The notes below the pieces were generated by a model, which saw nothing but the letters and a program-made list of their open reading frames with translations, was not told where the DNA came from and did not search any database. This document shows positions 1-7,957 of a DNA stretch of 38,311 bases, piece after piece. Each line of letters begins with the position of its first letter. The stretch's first letter is position 1. The position numbers were made by a program, and so were the translations under genes. The stretch spans positions 1-38,311 of the forward strand of contig CANIEC010000025.1 of the NCBI GenBank assembly GCA_947466085.1, in the 5' to 3' direction. The stretch is from Rhodospirillales bacterium. Lineage in GTDB: Bacteria > Pseudomonadota > Alphaproteobacteria > Reyranellales > Reyranellaceae.

Positions 1-1269
1 CTCGGCGCCGGCGATCGGGAGAACGGGGTGCGGCGCCTGCTGAAGGCGCTGCGCCACGACACACCCTTCGTCGAGCAGACCGCGCGCCGCCGCGCCCTGC
101 CTTCGAACGACGCTCCGACGGCCGAGTGCTTCAAGGTCCTGCATCAGAGCCACGCCGGAAAGCTTTCGCTCTGCCGCATCTGGTCCGGGACGCTCGCCGA
201 AGGCCACTCGGTCGGCGGACAGAGGATCGGTTCGATCCTGCGCCCGTTCGGGCAGAGGCTCGACAAGATCGCCGAGGCGCGCGCCGGCGAGATCGTGGCC
301 CTGGCCAAGGTCGAAGCGCTGTCATCGGGTCAGATCCTCAGTCCCGCGGGGATCGCCGCCTCGGCGGATTTCCCGCCGGCCGACGCTCCCGTGTTCGGAC
401 TGGCGCTGTCCGCCCGCAACCGGAACGACGAGGTGAAACTCTCGGGCGCACTCCAGAAGATCGTCGAGGAAGATCCCTCGCTCTCCTTCGAGCAGCGCGG
501 CGAGACCCATGAACTGCTGCTCAGGGGCCAGGGCGAGATGCACCTCAAGGTCGCCGTCGACAAGCTCGCCGGGCGCTACAACGTCGCCGTCGAGACGTCG
601 ACGCCGCGCGTCGCCTATCGCGAGACCATCCAGGCCGGCACGCAGCAGCATGCCCGCTACAAGCGCCAGACCGGCGGCCATGGCCAGTTCGCCGACATCA
701 AGGTCGAGATCAAGCCATTGCCGCGCGGGTCGGGTTTCCGCTTCGTCGACCGGATCGTGGGCGGCGTGGTGCCCCGCAACTTCATTCCAGCCGTCGAGGA
801 AGGGTTGCGCGAGTACCTCAAGGAAGGGCCGCTCGGGCAGCCCGTGGTCGACCTCGAGGCGACACTGTTCGACGGCCAGTACCATGCCGTGGACAGTTCC
901 GAGATGTCGTTCAAGATGGCCGCGCGCATCGCCATGAGCGAGGCCATGCCCAAGTGCAAACCGGTCCTGCTCGAACCCATTCTGCGGGTCACCGTCGCCG
1001 GACCGTCCGAGTCGACCCCGCGGCTGCAGCGGCTGATCACCGGACGCCGGGGGCAGCTTCTGGGCTACGACGCCCGACCGGACTGGGCGGGATGGGACGA
1101 GGTCTCGGCCCTGATTCCGGAGGCGGAGATCGCCGACATGATCGTGGAGATCCGGTCCGTCACGCAGGGCATCGGCACCTTCCGGACGGCGTTCGACCAC
1201 CTGCAGGAACTCGCCGGACGGACGGCCGAACGCATCGTCGAGGAGACGAAGAAGCGTCAGGCCGCCTGA
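1..1269 (+). CDS. Elongation factor G-like translational GTPase, 3' part (5' end outside window)
   Basis: The open frame runs in from the left edge, so about 422 C-terminal residues are visible and the GTP-binding domain is missing. What remains reads as EF-G domains II to V: a beta-barrel segment around residues 45-115, the domain III part with RGQGEMHLKV, a domain IV with GGHGQFADIKVE and GGVVPRNFIPAVEEG, and a domain V ferredoxin-like end with LEPILRVTV. Full EF-G uses GTP to translocate tRNAs on the ribosome. The sequence diverges from canonical FusA, for example in the acidic spacing near the C-terminus, and no rpsL, rpsG or tufA lies nearby. I therefore favour the EF-G-like paralogue common in alphaproteobacteria over the housekeeping FusA. 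A GTG at 28 is an internal codon, not the start. Confidence 0.85.
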   Translation, partial: LGAGDRENGVRRLLKALRHDTPFVEQTARRRALPSNDAPTAECFKVLHQSHAGKLSLCRIWSGTLAEGHSVGGQRIGSILRPFGQRLDKIAEARAGEIVALAKVEALSSGQILSPAGIAASADFPPADAPVFGLALSARNRNDEVKLSGALQKIVEEDPSLSFEQRGETHELLLRGQGEMHLKVAVDKLAGRYNVAVETSTPRVAYRETIQAGTQQHARYKRQTGGHGQFADIKVEIKPLPRGSGFRFVDRIVGGVVPRNFIPAVEEGLREYLKEGPLGQPVVDLEATLFDGQYHAVDSSEMSFKMAARIAMSEAMPKCKPVLLEPILRVTVAGPSESTPRLQRLITGRRGQLLGYDARPDWAGWDEVSALIPEAEIADMIVEIRSVTQGIGTFRTAFDHLQELAGRTAERIVEETKKRQAA

Positions 1270-1349
1270 GACGGCCTCCGCTCGGGTCACAAGGCAGTGA
1301 GGCCGGACGGATGGCGCTTCTCCCCGGCCGACCGGCCTCTCATATTTGC

Positions 1350-1370
1350 CCCGTGGAATGGTTCCACGGG
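1350..1370 (+). promoter_or_regulatory. Perfect inverted repeat over the ribosome binding site of the selenoprotein candidate
   Basis: Two perfectly complementary 9-base arms (CCCGTGGAA and TTCCACGGG) are separated by TGG. The right arm runs into GGGAG, the Shine-Dalgarno sequence for the ATG at 1381. It could be an operator or an RNA hairpin limiting translation. A related repeat occupies the same place before the paralogue at 1884. Confidence 0.6.
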
Positions 1371-1380
1371 AGTGATGTTC

Positions 1381-1815
1381 ATGTTCAACAGACGGTCTTT
1401 GATGGTGGGTGGCCTGGCGATGGCTGCCGCATCGTCACTGGCCCGCGTCGCCAGTGCCCAGTCTGGGCGCCCGACGCTGGTGTTCGTCGGCCACGAACTT
1501 TGAGGCGGCTGCAAGATCTGGCGTGCCCAGTCCGAGCCTGATTTCCTCAAGTCGGCCGCTTTCAGCAAGATGGACTATCAGGTGGTTCATCCGGCCAATG
1601 CGGACTTGCTGATGGTCGACGAAAGCTGGCCCGCGCCTGCAAGGCCCATCCGGGCTGCCTTCCTGGCGAGCGAGGACGGGCAGAAGCGCCCCAATGCCAC
1701 GCCACGGTTCATCCTGTTCCAGGATGGCAAGGTCGTCCTCACGGTCACCGGCAACGGCGGCTGGAAAGACCAGATGTGGCCGAAGATCCAGGAACTGACC
1801 GGCACCAAGGCCTAG
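1381..1815 (+). CDS. Candidate selenoprotein: Tat-exported thioredoxin-fold protein with UGGC motif (TGA at 1501 read as Sec)
   Basis: Read through one TGA, this frame encodes 144 residues. The N-terminus has a twin-arginine signal (NRRSLM, then a hydrophobic stretch ending in VASAQ), so the product should act in the periplasm. A beta strand PTLVFVG is followed by HEL-U41-G-G-C44-K, which matches the CGPCK active site of thioredoxins with Sec at the first Cys. The paralogue at 1884 aligns without gaps across the TGA and has SEAC there. After the TGA the frame is open for 103 codons with about 80% G/C at third positions, so protein-level constraint persists. The start at 1381 is chosen over 1375 because GGGAG at 1368-1372 is 8 bases away. 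A SECIS-like hairpin lies at 1507-1538. The alternative is a nonsense-mutated pseudogene or a 40-residue peptide. The reductant and target are unknown; msrP lies just downstream. Confidence 0.68.
1507..1538 (+). promoter_or_regulatory. SECIS-like stem-loop downstream of the in-frame TGA
   Basis: An inner stem CTGG (1518-1521) pairs with CCAG (1527-1530) around the 5-base loop CGTGC. An outer stem GGCT (1507-1510) pairs with AGCC (1535-1538). The loop begins 18 bases after the TGA, within the window usual for bacterial SECIS elements, and has a G at its second position followed by U. T1517 is unpaired just below the upper stem, reminiscent of the bulged U recognised by SelB in E. coli fdhF. 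The structure was drawn by eye and not scored for energy or covariation. Confidence 0.45.
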
Positions 1816-1845
1816 TTTCCGGCCGGCCCGCGTTGTTCCATAGTA

Positions 1846-1870
1846 CCCTCGTGGGACATGTCCACGAGGG
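1846..1870 (+). promoter_or_regulatory. Perfect inverted repeat just upstream of the Ser-containing paralogue
   Basis: Arms CCCTCGTGG (1846-1854) and CCACGAGGG (1862-1870) are exact reverse complements around a 7-base centre. The right arm leads into the G-rich Shine-Dalgarno region before the ATG at 1884. It matches in position and type the repeat at 1350-1370, with a shared CGTGG/CCACG core, which suggests common control of the two paralogues. Confidence 0.55.
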
Positions 1871-1883
1871 GGGACGAAGGTTG

Positions 1884-2333
1884 ATGTTCAAGAGACGTAG
1901 TTTGATCGCGGGGGGCCTGTCACTGGCCGCCGCGCCTGTGCTCGCACGCGCCGCTGCCGCCCAGGGATCGGCACAGGGCACGACGAAGCCCATGCTGATC
2001 TTCGCCGGCGACGAGACGTCGGAAGCATGCAAGGTCTGGCGCACGCAGTGGGAGCCGCTCTTCAAGCAGGCCCCGGTTTTCCAGAAGGTCGACTACCGCG
2101 TGGTGTTCCCGAAGACGCCGGCGCTCCTGCTGAAGCCCGCGAATTGGCCCTCGGACCTGCGTTGGGTGCTCGACGCCTTCCTGATGAGCCAGGTCGGCGT
2201 CGAACAGGGGGCCGAGACGCCACGCTTTTTCCTCGTTCAGGGCGGACAGATCACCTTCACCGCGGTCGGCAACAATGCCTGGCGCGATGTCATGTGGCCG
2301 ACCCTGCTGGACGTGACCAACTCGCAGCCATAG
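1884..2333 (+). CDS. Tat-exported thioredoxin-fold paralogue with SEAC in place of CxxC
   Basis: This 149-residue protein starts at ATG 1884 after a G-rich ribosome binding site. Residues 1-27 form a Tat-type signal (KRRSLI, then an Ala-rich hydrophobic stretch ending in AAAAQ), predicting periplasmic location. Residues 36-52 match the first strand and active-site helix of a thioredoxin fold, with S46-E-A-C49 where the neighbouring paralogue has U-G-G-C. The C-terminal half has FFLVQGGQITFTAVGNN and DVMWP, close to FILFQDGKVVLTVTGNG and DQMWP in that paralogue. The pair clearly arose by tandem duplication. With only one Cys in the motif it cannot form the usual intramotif disulfide, so it may bind, sense or form mixed disulfides rather than act as an oxidoreductase. 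No named family is recognised with certainty. Confidence 0.8.
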   Translation: MFKRRSLIAGGLSLAAAPVLARAAAAQGSAQGTTKPMLIFAGDETSEACKVWRTQWEPLFKQAPVFQKVDYRVVFPKTPALLLKPANWPSDLRWVLDAFLMSQVGVEQGAETPRFFLVQGGQITFTAVGNNAWRDVMWPTLLDVTNSQP

Positions 2334-2423
2334 CCGGCGTCACGGCGCAGTGAGCAGGGTTGATTTGCGACTGTCCGTCGTCGGGTCCATCTAGGGGCAC
2401 GGCGTACACAGGAGTAGGGAACG

Positions 2424-3386
<963 letters not shown>

Positions 3387-3458
3387 CCAACCCTCCTTTG
3401 CCTTGCCGCGCCGGGCCGCTAAAACGGGACCCGGCCGGACACGGCCCCAGGAGGAAAC

Positions 3459-4430
3459 GTGAAACTCAACCGTCGTACGACCCTGGCCGGCGCCGCCGCG
3501 CTGGCGGCTGGTTCGCTATCCAGGGCCGCCTTCGCCCAGGCCTATCCCAGCAAGCCGATCAAGATCGTCGTGCCCTTCGCGGCGGGCAGCGCCACCGACC
3601 TGACGGCGCGCGGCCTCGGCGCCAAGTTGCAGGACATCCTGAAGCAGCCGGTCGTGATTGAGAACAAGCCGGGCGCCAGCGGTCAGCTTGGTGCCTCCGC
3701 CGTCGCCACAGCGCCGGCCGACGGCTACACGCTGATGATGGGCACGAACACGACGAACGCCGCAAACGGCGCCCTGTTCAAGAAACTCAGCTATGACATC
3801 GACAAGGATTTCGCGCCGATCATGCGCTGCGTGATGGGCGTCAACGCGCTGGTCGTGAACAACGAGCTGCCGGTGAAGACGACCGCCGAACTGGTCGACT
3901 ATGCCAGGAAGAACCCCGGCAAGCTCAACTACGCCGAAGCCAGCGCCTCGCAGCGGCTCTCGGGCGAGATGTTCAACAAGCTGGCCGGCGTGAAGATGGA
4001 GCGGGTGCCCTACAAGGCGAGCCCCCAGGCGCTGGGCGACGTGGCCTCGGGCCAGGTCCAGGTGATGTTCCCCGACCTGCCGCAGGCGCTGACCCAGATC
4101 GAGGCCGGCCGCGTGCGCGGGCTAGCGACCACCGGACCCAAGCGCACGACGGTGACTCCCGACCTGCCGGCGATCGCCGAGGCCGTGCCGGGCTACTCGC
4201 TGGTCTACTGGCTGGCCGTGTTCGCGCCGGCGGCGACGCCCAAGGACGTCCAGAAGGTCCTCGCCGATGCGATCGCCGAGGCGCTGAAGGATCCGGCCAC
4301 CGCCAAGGCGATGACCCAGGGCCGCATGGAGATCGCCCCGCTCGCGCTCGACGAGTTCGCGGCCTACGTGAAGAGCGAAACCGCCTGGTGGACCAAGGAG
4401 ATCCAGGCCGCCGGCATCGAGCCGGAGTGA
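3459..4430 (+). CDS. Tripartite tricarboxylate transporter (Bug/TctC-type) substrate-binding protein
   Basis: The 323-residue product begins with a signal peptide (NRRTTL, hydrophobic core, cleavage near AFAQA) followed by the Bug-family start YPSKPIKIVVPFAAGSATD. Family motifs continue: VIENKPGASGQLGA, DGYTLMMG, PYKASPQALGDVASGQVQVMF and the late LPAIAEAVPGY. These proteins bind carboxylates or related small organic anions in the periplasm for TctAB-type permeases; many Bug genes, like this one, stand without a permease. The GTG start at 3459 is fixed by AGGAGG 4 bases upstream. It lies 5 bases before the crotonase gene at 4436, so the two are probably cotranscribed and the ligand may be precursor of an acyl-CoA substrate. 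The ligand cannot be told from sequence. Confidence 0.93.
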   Translation: MKLNRRTTLAGAAALAAGSLSRAAFAQAYPSKPIKIVVPFAAGSATDLTARGLGAKLQDILKQPVVIENKPGASGQLGASAVATAPADGYTLMMGTNTTNAANGALFKKLSYDIDKDFAPIMRCVMGVNALVVNNELPVKTTAELVDYARKNPGKLNYAEASASQRLSGEMFNKLAGVKMERVPYKASPQALGDVASGQVQVMFPDLPQALTQIEAGRVRGLATTGPKRTTVTPDLPAIAEAVPGYSLVYWLAVFAPAATPKDVQKVLADAIAEALKDPATAKAMTQGRMEIAPLALDEFAAYVKSETAWWTKEIQAAGIEPE

Positions 4431-4435
4431 GCGCC

Positions 4436-5197
4436 ATGAGCAAGGTCATCATCGAGAAGGACGGCCCGGTCAAAACCATCTGGATGAACCGGCCGGAGAA
4501 GCGCAACGCGCTCGACAGCGAGCTGATGCGCGAGATGATCGAGGCGCTGCAGGCCCCGGTCGCGGCCGAGGATCGTGTCGTCGTGATCCGTGGAAAGGGT
4601 GACGTGTTCTGCGCCGGCCTCGACATGGCGGAACGGCGCGAGACCATCGGCGGTGGCAATGCGAGCGGCATCGAGGTGATGCTGCGCGCGGTCGAGCTCT
4701 GTCCCCTGCCCGTCGTCGCGGTCGTGCATGGTGACGCAATCGCAGGCGGCAACGAGCTGGCGCTCCATTGCGATATCGTGGTGGCGAGCCAGAAGGCGCG
4801 CTTCGGCATGTCGCTGGCCCAGGTCGGCCTCGCGCCCAACTGGTTCCTGGCCAAGAAGCTCATGGAAGTGCTGGGTCCGGTGACGACGCGCGAGATGCTG
4901 CTGCTGGGCGACCCGCTGCCTTCGACCAAGCTGCATGCGCTGGGCCTGATCGCCCGCTGCGTGCCGGCAGACCAGCTCGAGGCTGAAGCGTCGAAGGTCG
5001 TCGACCGTCTGGCCGCCAACGCACCGCTGTCGCTGAAAGCCATGAAGGCGCTGACGGTGAAGCAACTCGAGTTCCGCGACGGCATCAAGCATGACGATGT
5101 CGACGCGCTCGTGCAGGCGGCGATGAAAAGCCAGGATGCCCAGGAAGGCATGAAGGCGCGGCTGGAGAAGCGCATCGCGAAGTTTCAAGGCAAGTAG
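4436..5197 (+). CDS. Enoyl-CoA hydratase/isomerase (crotonase) family protein
   Basis: The 253-residue product has the crotonase fold: MNRPEKRNALDSEL at the N-terminus, the oxyanion-hole segment FCAGLDM, the second oxyanion segment AIAGGNELALHCDI, and a C-terminal helical part. The Glu equivalent to rat enoyl-CoA hydratase Glu144 is kept (GGNELA). The position of the second catalytic Glu (Glu164) is Leu in MSLAQVGLAP, so a canonical hydratase reaction is doubtful and an isomerase, hydrolase or lyase role is possible. ATG 4436 is taken as start because it follows the upstream stop by 5 bases and begins the typical SKVIIEKDG strand. It is followed after 2 bases by the GIY-YIG-like gene. Confidence 0.9.
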   Translation: MSKVIIEKDGPVKTIWMNRPEKRNALDSELMREMIEALQAPVAAEDRVVVIRGKGDVFCAGLDMAERRETIGGGNASGIEVMLRAVELCPLPVVAVVHGDAIAGGNELALHCDIVVASQKARFGMSLAQVGLAPNWFLAKKLMEVLGPVTTREMLLLGDPLPSTKLHALGLIARCVPADQLEAEASKVVDRLAANAPLSLKAMKALTVKQLEFRDGIKHDDVDALVQAAMKSQDAQEGMKARLEKRIAKFQGK

Positions 5198-5199
5198 CC

Positions 5200-5538
5200 A
5201 TGTCGATCAGGCTCCGCCTCGACAAGCCGTGGCGGCCCCTGGCGGCCGACGAGATCGCCCGCCTGCCGGGCCAGCTCGGCGTCTACCAGGTGGCCGATGC
5301 CGCGGGCGCCATCCTCTATATCGGCCAGGCCGGGGCGCGTGCGCCGTTCGGCCTGCGCTCCGAGTTGCAGCGCGAGCAGAAGGAACGCGGCGACGGTTGC
5401 CAGTTCCGCGTCGAAGTGAACCAGCAGTACCGCACGCGCTGGTTCGAGTTGCTGATGGTGCATCAGGCAGACCATGGCAGCCTGCCACCCGACAACGCCA
5501 AGAACCCGCCCCCGCTGGGACGGTTGAGCCCGAATTAG
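5200..5538 (+). CDS. Small GIY-YIG-like domain protein
   Basis: The 112-residue product fits a single GIY-YIG-like domain. LGVYQVADAAGAILYIGQAG supplies the GVY-x(9)-YIG strands, FGLRSEL carries a possible catalytic-region Arg, and WFELLMVHQADHGSLPPDN resembles the conserved Glu helix and the LPpyN end. GIY-YIG folds are usually DNA nucleases, but small stand-alone versions are mostly uncharacterised and this one has no extra DNA-binding region. It starts 2 bases after the crotonase stop, implying translational coupling, so a metabolic or accessory role of that operon is possible. The nuclease assignment is by motif only. Confidence 0.6.
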   Translation: MSIRLRLDKPWRPLAADEIARLPGQLGVYQVADAAGAILYIGQAGARAPFGLRSELQREQKERGDGCQFRVEVNQQYRTRWFELLMVHQADHGSLPPDNAKNPPPLGRLSPN

Positions 5539-5541
5539 CAT

Positions 5542-5653
5542 CCCTCCCCATTCAAATGGGGAGGTGGCCGAAGGCCGGAGGGGTCATAGGCCAACGTTAA
5601 CCGCTTCCTGACCCCTCCGCCCCTTCGGGCACCTCCCCATTTGAATGGGGAGG
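5542..5653. repeat. Long imperfect intergenic palindrome, a dispersed repeat unit
   Basis: Two arms of about 45 bases (5542-5586 and 5609-5653) are nearly exact reverse complements around a 22-base centre. Each arm itself holds a small palindrome, CCCCATT followed by AATGGGG. It fills the gap before the acyl-CoA dehydrogenase gene and could fold into a strong cruciform or transcript hairpin. A degraded half-unit appears at 28417-28468. Confidence 0.8.
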
Positions 5654-5666
5654 AGAAAGGATTGAG

Positions 5667-6833
5667 ATGGATTTCGAGCCCTCCGAAGAACAGCAGATGC
5701 TGATCGACCAGGTCCGCCGCTTCGTGCGCGAGGAGATCATCCCGCTCGAGGCGCAGCTCGATCCCGACGCCTCCGAACTCGATCCCGCCGATCACGCGCG
5801 ACTGGTCGAGAAGACCAAGGCGATGGGCCTGTTCGGCATCGACATCCCCAAGGAATATGGCGGTCCCGACATCGACATCGTCACCCGCGTCCTGCTGGCG
5901 ATCGAAATGGCGCAGCATCGCGCCGGTCTCTACGTGCCCTGCTACGGTACCTTCGGCGGCGCCGGCCTGGCGCAGATCTTCGAGGCCAACGAGGACCAGA
6001 AGGAGCGCTATCTCTATCCGACGCTGCGCGGGGAGAAGAAGGCCTTCTTCGGCCTGACCGAGCCCTCGGGCGGCAGCGATCCGGCGCGTGCCATCCAGAC
6101 GAAGGCCGAGCGCAGGGAGAATGGCTGGGTCCTGAACGGCGCCAAGCTCTACATCTCCAACGCCGATCGCGCGCAGTACGGCATCGTCTTCGCCCGGACC
6201 GATGCCTCCAAGGGGCGCGCCGGCATCACCTGCTTCATCATCGACAGCGACACGCCGGGTTTCCACGTGCGCCGCGTCGTGCACACCTTGCGTTCCTCGC
6301 ACTATGCGACCGAGCTCGAGTTCAAGGATTGCTGGGTCTCCGACCACCAGGTGCTGGGCGAAGTGAACAAGGGCTTCGCCGTCGCCAACGACCGGCTGAC
6401 GCGCCAGCGCATCCCCTATGCCGCGGGTTGCATCGGCGTCGCCATCGCCGCGCACGAGATGGCGATCGAATGGGCCAAGATGCGCACGACCTTCGGCGAG
6501 AAGCTCGCCAACCGACAGGCCGTGCAATGGATGCTGGTCGACAACGAGATCGACATCCGCACCGCCCGGCACTTCACGCTGGAGGCGGCGGAGAAGGCAC
6601 GGCGTGGCCTGCCCTTCAAGATCGAGGCCTCGATCGCCAAGCTCACCGCGTCGGAAGGCGGCGGCCGCGTGGTCGACCGGTCGATGCAGATCCATGGCGG
6701 CATGGGCATGACCAAGGACCTGCCCCTGGAGCGCTGGTACCGCGAGATGCGCATCCGCCGGGTCGGCGAAGGCCCGAGCGAGGTGCAGCGCATGGTGATC
6801 GCGCGCGAAATCCTGGGGAGCAACCTGCGGTGA
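5667..6833 (+). CDS. Acyl-CoA dehydrogenase
   Basis: This FAD enzyme oxidises an acyl-CoA to the 2-enoyl-CoA and passes electrons to ETF. The 388-residue length is typical. Visible motifs are the helical N-terminus (SEEQQMLIDQVRRFVREE), the flavin and substrate loop FFGLTEPSGGSDPA (about residues 128-141), LNGAKLYISNAD, the RQAVQWML helix, the MQIHGGMGMTKDLPLERWYR region and the catalytic-base Glu368 in GEGPSEVQRM. ATG 5667 follows an AAAGGA ribosome binding site. Its stop overlaps the GTG start of the CoA-transferase gene by 4 bases (GTGA), so the two are translationally coupled and likely act in one degradation pathway for an organic acid. Chain-length or branched-chain preference cannot be inferred. 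Confidence 0.95.
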   Translation: MDFEPSEEQQMLIDQVRRFVREEIIPLEAQLDPDASELDPADHARLVEKTKAMGLFGIDIPKEYGGPDIDIVTRVLLAIEMAQHRAGLYVPCYGTFGGAGLAQIFEANEDQKERYLYPTLRGEKKAFFGLTEPSGGSDPARAIQTKAERRENGWVLNGAKLYISNADRAQYGIVFARTDASKGRAGITCFIIDSDTPGFHVRRVVHTLRSSHYATELEFKDCWVSDHQVLGEVNKGFAVANDRLTRQRIPYAAGCIGVAIAAHEMAIEWAKMRTTFGEKLANRQAVQWMLVDNEIDIRTARHFTLEAAEKARRGLPFKIEASIAKLTASEGGGRVVDRSMQIHGGMGMTKDLPLERWYREMRIRRVGEGPSEVQRMVIAREILGSNLR

Positions 6834-7957
6834 GCAGTGCGTCGGGTCCTCTTGCGGGAATCAAGGTCGTCGAGTTCGGCCAGAACCTGGCCGGTCCCTA
6901 TTGCGGCCAGATCCTGGCCTTCCTCGGCGCCGAAGTGGTCAAGGTCGAGCGGCCCGAAGGCGACGACGCGCGCAAATGGGGACCTCCCTTCGTCGAGGGC
7001 GATGCGACGGGCTTCATCGCGCTGAACCGCGGCAAGAAGTCGATCACCTGCGATCTCGCCGATCCGGCCCAGCGCGCGGCGCTGATCGAGCGCATCGGGG
7101 CGGCCGACATCTTCGTCCACAATCTTCGGGCCGACGTGCCGGCCAAGTTCGGCTTCGACGGCGCCACGCTTACCAAACGCTTCCCGCGCCTGATCTATGC
7201 CGATCTCGGGGCCTTCGGCCATGCCGGCCCGTGGAAGGACCGACCCGGCTACGAGCCCATCATCCAGGCCGTTGCTGGCCTCATCTCACTGAACGGCGAC
7301 CCCTCGGGGCCCGAGGCGCGCATCGGCGTGTCGATCATCGACCTGTCGACCGGCATGTGGACCGCCATCGGCGTGCTGGCGGCGCTCGCCAAACGCACGG
7401 CCACCGGCGAAGGAAGCTTGGTGAACACGTCGCTGTTCGAGAGCGGATTGATGTGGGCTTCGAACCACGTCGCCGGCTGGTCGGTGACCGGCAGGATGCC
7501 GCCGCGCCAGGGGACGGGGCACCCGTCGCTGACGCCCTATCAGGCGTTCGAGTGCAGCGACGGGCCCTTGATGATCTGCCCGGGCAACGACCGGCTCTGG
7601 CGCAAGTTCGCCGAGGCGCTCGGCCATCCCGAATGGCCGGACGAAGAGCGTTTCAAGACGAACGTCCAGCGCGCGGAGCGGCGCGACCTGCTGCTGGGCA
7701 TGATCGCCGACATTATGAGGGAGCATCCCCGGGCCCATTGGGCGGCCAAGCTCGATGCGCTGGGTGTGCCCAACGGGCCGCTCAACACCGTGCCCCAAGT
7801 GATGGAACTGGCTCAGGTCGCGGCACTGGCGATGTTCACGCAGCCCTATGCCGGCTCGAATGCCCTGTTCCACGGCCTGCCGCTCAGCCTCGACGGCCAG
7901 CGTGCCGGCGGTGACGAGAAGGCGCCGAAGATCGGCGAGCACAACGGAAAAATCTAA
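6830..7957 (+). CDS. CaiB/BaiF family CoA-transferase (class III)
   Basis: Class III CoA-transferases move CoA between acids through a covalent Asp-acyl intermediate. The 375-residue product has the family start GPLAGIKVVEFGQNLAGPYCGQILAFLGAEVVKVE (split here only for description), the RGKKSI motif, the catalytic Asp171 in GVSIIDLSTG, and NGPLNTV near the end. The GTG start at 6830 overlaps the upstream acyl-CoA dehydrogenase stop by 4 bases. The dehydrogenase-transferase pair suggests that an acid is activated by CoA transfer and then oxidised. Its TAA overlaps by 3 bases the stop of the convergent gene at 7954. Confidence 0.93.
   Translation: MSSASGPLAGIKVVEFGQNLAGPYCGQILAFLGAEVVKVERPEGDDARKWGPPFVEGDATGFIALNRGKKSITCDLADPAQRAALIERIGAADIFVHNLRADVPAKFGFDGATLTKRFPRLIYADLGAFGHAGPWKDRPGYEPIIQAVAGLISLNGDPSGPEARIGVSIIDLSTGMWTAIGVLAALAKRTATGEGSLVNTSLFESGLMWASNHVAGWSVTGRMPPRQGTGHPSLTPYQAFECSDGPLMICPGNDRLWRKFAEALGHPEWPDEERFKTNVQRAERRDLLLGMIADIMREHPRAHWAAKLDALGVPNGPLNTVPQVMELAQVAALAMFTQPYAGSNALFHGLPLSLDGQRAGGDEKAPKIGEHNGKI

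Noticed and set aside
322..1290. Long minus-strand frame antisense to the EF-G-like gene
   Set aside because: It is the usual high-GC shadow of the real frame; the plus frame matches EF-G domains throughout.
1381..1503. 40-residue peptide ending at the TGA as a stand-alone gene
   Set aside because: It would stop inside the redox motif of a clear paralogue, and the frame beyond the TGA remains constrained. A recent nonsense mutation cannot be excluded, so this stays the main alternative.
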